Below, piece after piece: positions 58,084 through 64,000 of a DNA stretch of 64,000 bases (positions within the stretch are counted from its first letter, which is position 1; the number at the start of each line of letters is the position of its first letter). The position numbers and the translations under genes were made by a program. Under the pieces are notes generated by a model that worked only from the letters and a program-made list of their open reading frames with translations, was not told where the DNA came from and did not search any database. The DNA is from Rhizobium sp. BK602 (GTDB lineage Bacteria > Pseudomonadota > Alphaproteobacteria > Rhizobiales > Rhizobiaceae), in NCBI RefSeq assembly GCF_014195095.1, contig NZ_JACIBC010000001.1, forward strand, positions 620,001-684,000. Direction: 5' to 3'.

Positions 58084-58911
58084 ATGACATTTTCCGATTC
58101 CGATTTCGACTATCTCCAAGCGACCGTGAGCGAAGCGGCGGCGCGTGAAATCCTGCCGCGCTTTCGCAATCTCGAAGCGGGCGATATCGCCGAGAAGACT
58201 TCGTCCATCGATCTGGTGACGGAGGCCGATCTGCTGGCGGAGCGTCATATCACGGCCGCGCTGAAAGCACGCTTTCCGAATGCCCTTATCGTCGGCGAGG
58301 AAGCCTACGAGGCGGATAAGAGCGTGGTGCCGGCACTGGCGCATGCCGACCTCGCCTTTGTGATCGATCCGGTCGACGGTACCTTCAATTTCGCCTCAGG
58401 CCTGCCGGTCTTCGGGACGATCCTTGCCGTTGTCGCCGGAGGCGAGACGATTGCGGGCATCATTCATGATCCGGTGCTCGGTGATACGGTGACGGTCATG
58501 CGCGGCGCGGGCAGCTATCTGCGCCGGCGGGAAGGGCAGGCGAGCCGGCTCAAGGTCGCGACACCCGCTCCCTTGAAGGATATGGCCGGCATTATCGCCT
58601 GGGGCCATATGGAGGAGCCGGATCGCTCGCGCATCAGCGCCAACCTCGCCAAGGTGCGCATGGCTTTCGGCTTGAACTGCTCGGCCTATGAATATTGGCT
58701 TGTCGCTTCCGGCCGGCTGCATTTCATCGGCCATTCGAAACTGATGCCCTGGGACCATCTTGCCGGCGTTCTGACGCATCAGGAGGCTGGCGGCTATACG
58801 GCAAAGTTCGACGGCACGCCCTACCGGCCCGGCGAAACCACGGGCGGCATTATTTCCGCGCCGGATGAGGAAAGCTGGCGACTGATCCGCCACGAGATCA
58901 TCGGCGTCTGA
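58084..58911 (+). CDS. Inositol monophosphatase family protein, copy 1
   Basis: 275 residues. Li+-sensitive phosphatase fold: 'IDLVTEADLLAERHIT', 'ALIVGEEAYE', 'FVIDPVDGTFNFASGLPVFG' (metal-binding DPxDGTxNF) and 'HSKLMPWDHLAGVLTHQEAGGYT'. It may hydrolyse inositol phosphates, histidinol phosphate or 3'-phosphoadenosine phosphate; the substrate cannot be read. It is followed 17 bases later by a paralogue with the same architecture, so the pair is a tandem duplication. Confidence 0.88.
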   Translation: MTFSDSDFDYLQATVSEAAAREILPRFRNLEAGDIAEKTSSIDLVTEADLLAERHITAALKARFPNALIVGEEAYEADKSVVPALAHADLAFVIDPVDGTFNFASGLPVFGTILAVVAGGETIAGIIHDPVLGDTVTVMRGAGSYLRRREGQASRLKVATPAPLKDMAGIIAWGHMEEPDRSRISANLAKVRMAFGLNCSAYEYWLVASGRLHFIGHSKLMPWDHLAGVLTHQEAGGYTAKFDGTPYRPGETTGGIISAPDEESWRLIRHEIIGV

Positions 58912-58928
58912 CAGGAGAGGATCGCATC

Positions 58929-59753
58929 ATGACATCGCCCATCGACGTTACCGCGCTTGCCGACCTGCTGCGGCGGGCGGCGCAAGCGGAAATCCTGCCG
59001 CGCTTTCGCCGGCTCGGCGGCGGCGACGTTCGTGCCAAGACCGAGGCGACCGATCTGGTGACGGAAGCGGATGAACAGGCCGAACGGATGATCAAGGCCG
59101 AGGTGGAGAAGCTCTGGCCCAAAGCATTGTTCATCGGCGAGGAGTCGGTCGCGGCCGATCCTGACTTGCTGCACAAGCTGCAGGGAGCCGACTTGGCCAT
59201 CATCGTCGATCCCGTCGACGGCACGTTCAATTTCGCATCGGGCATTCCCGCATTCGGCGTCATGGCCTCTGTGGTCTCCAAGGGCGAGACCGTGGCGGGC
59301 ATCATCTTCGACCCGATGGGCGATGATTGGGTGCTGGCGGAAAAGGGTGCCGGCGCCTGGCTACGGCGGCCGGATGGCGAGGCGCAGCGCCTCTCGGTGA
59401 CAGCGCCGGTTGCGCTGGAAGACATGGTCGGCATGGCATCGACCGGCTATCTGCCAAAGAACAAACGCGCGGAGATCCTGGGCAACCTCGCCAAGGTGCG
59501 CTTTATCACCAACTATCGCTGTGCCGCCCATGAATACCGCACCTTTGCCGGCGGACATGTGCATTACATCATGTACAACAAGCTGATGCCCTGGGATCAC
59601 CTGGCCGGCACGCTGATTTCCGAGGAAGCCGGCGCTTATGTCCGGCGTTTCGACGGTTCGCCGTATCTGCCGCATCATCTCGATGGCGGGCTGCTGCTTG
59701 CGGTCGACAAGGCATCCTGGGATGTGCTGCGGCGTGAGGTTTTCACCGTCTGA
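58929..59753 (+). CDS. Inositol monophosphatase family protein, copy 2
   Basis: 274 residues. Same order of motifs as the gene before it: 'TDLVTEADEQAERMI', 'LFIGEESVA', 'IIVDPVDGTFNFASGIPAFGVMAS' and 'YNKLMPWDHLAGTLISEEAGAYV'. The two share many stretches yet differ at the helix after 'EILPRFR', so they have been apart for some time and may have different substrates. ATG 58929 has aggagag about 10 bases upstream. Confidence 0.88.
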   Translation: MTSPIDVTALADLLRRAAQAEILPRFRRLGGGDVRAKTEATDLVTEADEQAERMIKAEVEKLWPKALFIGEESVAADPDLLHKLQGADLAIIVDPVDGTFNFASGIPAFGVMASVVSKGETVAGIIFDPMGDDWVLAEKGAGAWLRRPDGEAQRLSVTAPVALEDMVGMASTGYLPKNKRAEILGNLAKVRFITNYRCAAHEYRTFAGGHVHYIMYNKLMPWDHLAGTLISEEAGAYVRRFDGSPYLPHHLDGGLLLAVDKASWDVLRREVFTV

Positions 59754-59899
59754 CCATGAACGGGGCGGCCCCATGGCTTTTCGCCGACGCTTGCGACAAT
59801 TTCGGCCTGTCGGCCCTACTTGGAAAGTCGTGAGCGCGGCGCTATTTTCTTGTGATCGGCAACCGCCTGTCGGCGAGGTTTGCCGGGAGGACGAGGCCG

Positions 59900-60820
59900 A
59901 TGTCTGAGACGAGCCGCAAGCTGACCACCATCTTCTGTGCTGACGTGCAAGACTATTCACGCCTGATGCAGAAGGACGAGGAAGGAACGCTGGCGACACT
60001 CAAGCGCTATCGCGATGCCATGGCGCGGCTGATCGAGGCGCGCGGCGGCCGTGTCGTCAATACCTGGGGCGATGGTGTGTTCGCCGAATTTCCGAGTGTT
60101 GTCGAGGCGTTGCGCGCAGCGGTTGATGTCCAGAATGAACTTGCCGGCTATAATGCGAAAAGCGATCCGGGGTCGCAGATGCAGTTTCGCATCGGGCTCA
60201 ACCTCGGCGACGTGATCGCCGAGGGCAACGATCTCTATGGCGATGGCGTCAACATCGCCGCCCGCCTGCAGGCCTGCGCCACCGCCGGCGGCATCGTGAT
60301 TTCCAACACCGTCTATGATCAGGTTCGCAACAAGGTCGCGGTTGGCTTCGATTTTCTCGGTCAGCTTGAGGTCAAGAATATCGATGGCGGCGTGCCGAGC
60401 TATGCCGTGCGGATCGGTGTGGCCCAGGCCGCCGGCGCGACGGCTGCGCCATCGCGGCCTAGCGAACCGCCCAGCAGCCCGAGCCGGCCGAATCCGGCGC
60501 CCGTCGCGGGTGCCGTGCCGATTTATGGTCCGCTGGCCATTGCCGCCATTGCCGTGGTGGTCGCCAATGCTGTCACGTGGCACGGCGATTTCTGGGCTGC
60601 GTGGCCCTTGCTCGGCCTTGCTTTCGTGGCCGCCTTTCGCTGGGTGCGGACGAACAAGCAGATCGATCCGCTCCTGGCCATGCCCGCCGTGATCGGCGTC
60701 GGCCTGATCGGCATCAATCTTCTGTCCTGGCACGGTACGCTTTGGGTAATATGGCCACTGCTGGGCTTGGCTGTCGTTGCCGCGCTACGCTGGACCAGAC
60801 GGCAGCGCGGCGATATCTGA
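59900..60820 (+). CDS. Class III adenylate/guanylate cyclase with C-terminal membrane hairpins
   Basis: 306 residues. The cyclase domain is N-terminal: 'TTIFCADVQDYSRLMQKDEEGTLATLKRYRDAM' (metal-binding Asp), 'VVNTWGDGVFAEFPSV' with the second Asp, and 'LNLGDVIAEGNDLYGDGVNIAARLQ'. A Pro/Ser linker follows, then two similar membrane hairpins, each with 'WHG..W..WPLLGLA.VAA.RW'. So the catalytic domain is probably tethered to the inner membrane from its C-terminus. ATG 59900 has gggagg upstream. The signal that controls it is unknown. Confidence 0.87.
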   Translation: MSETSRKLTTIFCADVQDYSRLMQKDEEGTLATLKRYRDAMARLIEARGGRVVNTWGDGVFAEFPSVVEALRAAVDVQNELAGYNAKSDPGSQMQFRIGLNLGDVIAEGNDLYGDGVNIAARLQACATAGGIVISNTVYDQVRNKVAVGFDFLGQLEVKNIDGGVPSYAVRIGVAQAAGATAAPSRPSEPPSSPSRPNPAPVAGAVPIYGPLAIAAIAVVVANAVTWHGDFWAAWPLLGLAFVAAFRWVRTNKQIDPLLAMPAVIGVGLIGINLLSWHGTLWVIWPLLGLAVVAALRWTRRQRGDI

Positions 60821-60837
60821 AGGCCGCCGCGTCGCTG

Positions 60838-60934
60838 GAGCAGTTCAGCGTTTCGCGGAACTGCTCTATCTTATTGTTTTTACGCAATTCCGGACGGAAA
60901 ACCGCCGCGCACCTTTCCTGGAATTGCTCTAGAG
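60838..60934 (+). repeat. RIME-like two-palindrome element, copy D (complete)
   Basis: First palindrome: gagcagttc ... gaactgctc (60838-60866). Second: gcaattcc ... ggaattgc (60884-60927). Same orientation and layout as copy C. It lies between the convergent cyclase and Bcr/CflA genes. Confidence 0.8.
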
Positions 60935-60942
60935 ATTTTCGA

Positions 60943-62223
60943 TCAAACGTGACCCATGCCAGGCTCCAGCTTCGGACTGTCGCCGGGATGGGTGAAGAGT
61001 TTTCCATGCTCGGCCCAGAGCGTCGAAACGATCGTCAATGCCCCGAAAATGGTAAAGCCGGCGAGGAGCGGCTGGGGAGTACCGTCGAACATCTGGCCGA
61101 CCAGACCGCCCAGAACGACGCCGAGAGTGGTGGAGATGGAACTGGTGATGGCGGCGGCAGTGCCCGCCAGATGTCCCATCGGCTCAAGGCTGATCGCCAT
61201 GAAATTGGTGGTGATGACCGCAAACATCATCAGCATCACCGAGATCAGGATATAGGTGAACAGGAAGCTCGGCAGGCCCGCCATGCCCACGGCATAGCCG
61301 AAGGCGCCAAGCAGGGTGAAGACGATCATGGCGGCATGCGAGATGCGCCGCATGCCGAATCTGCGCACGAAATGGCCGTTGGCGAACTGTGCGACGGCCG
61401 TGCCGGCCGCAGTCGCGGCAAAGGCGGCCGGAAACAGCTCGCCAAGGCCGTAGACATCGGCGAAGACCTGCTGGACGGAAACGACATAGGCGCAGATGAT
61501 ACCGGTATAGAGCGTCAGACCGATCATGTAGCCGCAGGTGATGCGGTTGGTCAGCACCGTCCTGAAGCCGGACGCAACCGAAGCGATCGAAAGCGGCAGG
61601 CGTTCATGCTGCGGCAAAGTTTCCTTCATGCGGAAGAAGGCGACGAGGAAGAGACCGGCGCTGGCTATGCCGAGGACGATGAAGATCCACTGCCAGTTCG
61701 AATAGGCGACAATCATCTGCCCGACGGCGGGCGCCACCATCGGCATGATCATGAAAACGATCGTGACATAGGACATGACGCGCGCCATTTCGCGGCCGCC
61801 GAAGCAGTCGCGCACGATCGCGAGCGTGGTGATGCGGACGGCGGCGGCGCCGACGCCCTGGACGAAGCGCAGCACCAGCAATCCGGTGAGGCTGCCGCTC
61901 CAGGCGGCGGCAAACAGCGCCACGGTGTAGAAGGCGAGGCCGCCGAGCAGGATATTGCGGCGGCCATAGGCGTCGGACAGGCTGCCGAAAAACAGCTGGC
62001 AGATACCAAAGCCAAGGAAATAGACGCCGATGACCAGCTGCGTATCGTTGGGATTGGCGACCGCCAGAGACTGGCCGATGTTCGGCAGCGCCGGCAGCAT
62101 GCTGTCGATGCCCATGGAAATGCTCGCCGTCATCAGGGCGATGACGATGATGAATTCGACGATGCCAAGGCCGCTGCGGGCGGAGCCGGATTGCGCCGCT
62201 GTTTCTGTGTGGGGCGAGTTCAT
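60943..62223 (-). CDS. MFS efflux transporter, Bcr/CflA type, copy 2
   Basis: 426 residues, twelve membrane helices. 'LGIVEFIIVIALMTASISMGIDSMLPALPNIG', the DHA1 motif A 'GSLSDAYGRRNILLGGLAFYT' and motif C-like 'PAVGQMIVAYSNWQWIFIVLG' are present. It belongs to proton-coupled drug exporters; the substrate is unknown. It starts 13 bases after the stop of the paralogue at 62237 (same strand), so the two are one operon made by tandem duplication. Confidence 0.9.
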   Translation of the reverse strand: MNSPHTETAAQSGSARSGLGIVEFIIVIALMTASISMGIDSMLPALPNIGQSLAVANPNDTQLVIGVYFLGFGICQLFFGSLSDAYGRRNILLGGLAFYTVALFAAAWSGSLTGLLVLRFVQGVGAAAVRITTLAIVRDCFGGREMARVMSYVTIVFMIMPMVAPAVGQMIVAYSNWQWIFIVLGIASAGLFLVAFFRMKETLPQHERLPLSIASVASGFRTVLTNRITCGYMIGLTLYTGIICAYVVSVQQVFADVYGLGELFPAAFAATAAGTAVAQFANGHFVRRFGMRRISHAAMIVFTLLGAFGYAVGMAGLPSFLFTYILISVMLMMFAVITTNFMAISLEPMGHLAGTAAAITSSISTTLGVVLGGLVGQMFDGTPQPLLAGFTIFGALTIVSTLWAEHGKLFTHPGDSPKLEPGMGHV

Positions 62224-62236
62224 GCCTAAATGCCTG

Positions 62237-63511
62237 TCAGTGAAGGGCGAGGGACTGGTCGGACGGCGGCGGTGCGTTCTGTGGCCTGAAGAGGCGTCCC
62301 TTCTCCGCGATCAGCACGAAACCGATGCCGATCAGCGAAACGGTGAAATAGCCGATGATCATCGGCGTCGCCGTGCCGTCGTAGAACTGGCCGATCGCCG
62401 CGCCGATCGAGGCGCCGCCGACCGTGCTCATGAAGCCGAGCACCGAGGACGCCGTGCCGGCGACGTGACCCAGCGGCTCCATGGCCAGCGAATTGAAGTT
62501 CGAACCGATCCATCCGAACTGGAACATGGCCAGCGCGAAGAGGATCATGAACAGCGGGAAAGGCATCGGCGAGGGGCCATAGAGCTGCACCATCAGCCAG
62601 AGAAAGGTGATGGTGGCAAAGCCGAGCAGGGCGGCATGCGATAGCCGCCGCATGCCGAAGCGGCCGACGAGTTGCGAGTTTATGAAGGATGACAGCGCCA
62701 TGAACACCGCCACGCCACCGAAGGCAACCGGCGTGTAGACGCCGAGTCCGTAGATATTGTTGTAGATCTGCTGCGCTGAATTGATGAAGCCGAACAAGGC
62801 ACCGAACAGGAAGGTGCTGGCGAGGGTATAGCACAGCGCGACACGGTTCGTCAGAACCATGCCGAAACCGGAGATGACGGATCTCGCGGTCAGCGGGCGG
62901 ACATTTTCGGGCTTCAGTGTTTCCGGCAGGCGGAAATACATCCAGATGCCGACCAGCATCGCCATGGTGCCGATGAAGACGAAGATCATATGCCAGGTGC
63001 TCATCAGCATGATGACCTGCCCGCTGCCGGGCGCGATGACCGGAACGATCATGAACACCATCATGATCAGCGACATTACCTCGGCCATCTGCCGGCCGCC
63101 GAAGACGTCGCGCACGATGGAAATGGTGATGACGCGCGTCGCCGCCGAGCCGAGACCCTGAATGAAACGCAGCACAAGCAGGCCGGCAAAGGATGGGATA
63201 AGCGCGATGCCGAAGGCGGCGATGATGTAGACGACAAGGCCGATCAGCAGCGGGATGCGGCGGCCGAAGCGGTCCGACAGCGGGCCATAGAAGAGCTGCG
63301 CCGAACCGAAGCCGATCAGATAGGTGGTTACGACATATTGCCGATGATTTTCGTTTTCGACGCCGAGGCTGGCACCGATCTGCTGCAGGGCGGGGATCAT
63401 GATGTCGATCGCCAACGAATTGATCGCCATCAGGAAGGCCGCGAGCACGATGAACTCGCGTTTGCCCATGGGCAATTGCCCATGGGACTGAGCCTGGGGT
63501 GTGGTCGTCAC
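62237..63511 (-). CDS. MFS efflux transporter, Bcr/CflA type, copy 1
   Basis: 424 residues, twelve membrane helices. 'FIVLAAFLMAINSLAIDIMIPALQQIG', motif A 'GPLSDRFGRRIPLLIGLVVYI', motif B-like 'LRFIQGLGSAATRVITISIVRDVFGGRQMAEVMS' and 'PGSGQVIMLMSTWHMIFVFIG'. It is the first gene of the tandem pair. Substrates of this class include bicyclomycin and sulfonamides; which applies here is unknown. The proximity to folP is not close enough to suggest a link. Confidence 0.9.
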   Translation of the reverse strand: MTTTPQAQSHGQLPMGKREFIVLAAFLMAINSLAIDIMIPALQQIGASLGVENENHRQYVVTTYLIGFGSAQLFYGPLSDRFGRRIPLLIGLVVYIIAAFGIALIPSFAGLLVLRFIQGLGSAATRVITISIVRDVFGGRQMAEVMSLIMMVFMIVPVIAPGSGQVIMLMSTWHMIFVFIGTMAMLVGIWMYFRLPETLKPENVRPLTARSVISGFGMVLTNRVALCYTLASTFLFGALFGFINSAQQIYNNIYGLGVYTPVAFGGVAVFMALSSFINSQLVGRFGMRRLSHAALLGFATITFLWLMVQLYGPSPMPFPLFMILFALAMFQFGWIGSNFNSLAMEPLGHVAGTASSVLGFMSTVGGASIGAAIGQFYDGTATPMIIGYFTVSLIGIGFVLIAEKGRLFRPQNAPPPSDQSLALH

Positions 63512-63534
63512 GGTTTTATTCCCATAAACATATC

Positions 63535-63560
63535 AAGGCGCTGCCCGGCGGCAGCGCCTT
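63535..63560. terminator. Hairpin between grxD and the Bcr/CflA operon
   Basis: Perfect 11-base stem (63535-63545 with 63550-63560) and 4-base loop. Only a weak T-run follows on the minus strand, so it may be a partial terminator for grxD. Confidence 0.55.
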
Positions 63561-63609
63561 ATCAATTGAATTGGACTATGGAAACCGGACGAAAGAGCCC
63601 GGTGACCGG

Positions 63610-63945
63610 TCAGGCGGCGCCGCGCACGCTGATGCCGTTTTCCTGAAAATGCTGCTGCAACTCGCCCGCCTGGAACATTTCGCGCACGATATCGCAGCCG
63701 CCGATGAACTCGCCCTTCACGTAGAGCTGAGGAATGGTCGGCCAGTTGGAATAGTCCTTGATGCCCTGACGGATTTCCGAGTCGGCAAGGACGTTGATGC
63801 CCTTATAGTCGACGCCGATATAGTCGAGGATCTGGACCACCTGGCCCGAAAAGCCGCATTGCGGGAATTGCGGCGTCCCTTTCATGAAGAGAACGACGTC
63901 GTTGGTCTTCACTTCATTGTCGATGAATTCGTGAATGCCGCTCAT
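63610..63945 (-). CDS. grxD: Monothiol glutaredoxin, Grx4/GrxD family
   Basis: 111 residues. The active site is '[13 protein letters not shown]' (CGFS, C30), the mark of monothiol glutaredoxins that coordinate and transfer [2Fe-2S] clusters, often with BolA. '[30 protein letters not shown]' contains the cis-Pro and glutathione-binding 'GGCD'. ATG 63945 starts '[12 protein letters not shown]'. The gene upstream on this strand (often bolA) lies beyond the window end and cannot be seen. Confidence 0.95.
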   Translation of the reverse strand: MSGIHEFIDNEVKTNDVVLFMKGTPQFPQCGFSGQVVQILDYIGVDYKGINVLADSEIRQGIKDYSNWPTIPQLYVKGEFIGGCDIVREMFQAGELQQHFQENGISVRGAA

Positions 63946-64000
63946 GGTCTTCCATTCCTTTCACGTGCGGGGTCAAGGTCCGCAAGTTTCAAATCTTTTC

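Overview
The window looks like chromosomal DNA of a fast-growing member of the Rhizobiaceae (Rhizobium sensu lato). This rests on the gene content (recA-alaS, cckA, a one-cysteine DksA, a giant polar-growth coiled-coil protein of the GPR/RgsE type, eukaryote-like NADP isocitrate dehydrogenase), on several copies of a two-palindrome intergenic repeat that matches the rhizobial RIME element, and on high-GC codon use. No tRNA, rRNA, CRISPR array, insertion sequence or prophage was recognised. The species cannot be fixed from the sequence alone.

Layout. 1-1.6 kb: end of an MCE-type lipid transport operon (partial MCE protein and its auxiliary lipoprotein) and a SRPBCC protein. 1.8-3.3 kb: gnd. 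3.3-16.5 kb: a carbohydrate locus, with a divergent LacI regulator, a CUT1 ABC importer, GH2 beta-mannosidase, TIM-barrel isomerase/epimerase, Gfo/Idh/MocA dehydrogenase, aldo/keto reductase and GH43 beta-xylosidase. This set fits uptake and breakdown of plant hemicellulose oligosaccharides. 16.7-18.7 kb: small secreted basic protein, alpha/beta hydrolase, acetyltransferase. 18.8-25.5 kb: a 2219-residue membrane-anchored coiled-coil protein of the growth-pole-ring family, divergent from an orphan Hpt protein and a [2Fe-2S] ferredoxin. 27-33.6 kb: DUF922 protease-like protein, folP-folB-folK, a secreted hypothetical, the YcjF/YcjX pair and a SixA-like phosphatase. 33.8-38.8 kb: dksA, a FliO-like membrane protein, the cell-cycle kinase gene cckA and a small membrane protein. 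38.9-40.8 kb: psuK-psuG. 41-45 kb: recA and alaS. 45-51 kb: AraC/GyrI regulator, glutathione transferase, icd, a secreted protein, trmJ-murI-GNAT. 51.2-54 kb: FMN alpha-hydroxyacid dehydrogenase and a HerA-like ATPase. 54-55.2 kb: a two-gene cassette resembling a toxin-antitoxin module. 55.4-60.8 kb: rpsD, glsA, ttcA, two tandem inositol-monophosphatase-like genes and a class III nucleotide cyclase. 60.9-63.5 kb: two tandem Bcr/CflA-type efflux genes; 63.6 kb: the monothiol glutaredoxin gene grxD.

The most interesting element is the cassette at 53997-55211. A small charged protein with an N-terminus like DUF3018/MazE-type ribbon-helix-helix antitoxins is followed after 3 bases by an AbiEii-like nucleotidyltransferase. 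Both sit behind a promoter whose 17-base spacer is almost entirely filled by a 15-base perfect palindrome, which would suit autorepression. It sits as an apparent insertion among housekeeping genes. The second highlight is the giant polar protein, whose core contains ten tandem units of 44 residues (four 11-residue turns each; one unit is 33), with a perfect CtrA-type TTAA-N7-TTAAC site in the divergent promoter region.

Starts were moved from the longest open frame to the best ribosome binding site or family start wherever the evidence allowed; these choices are given in each entry. Family calls are from reading the translations and motifs; no database search was run.
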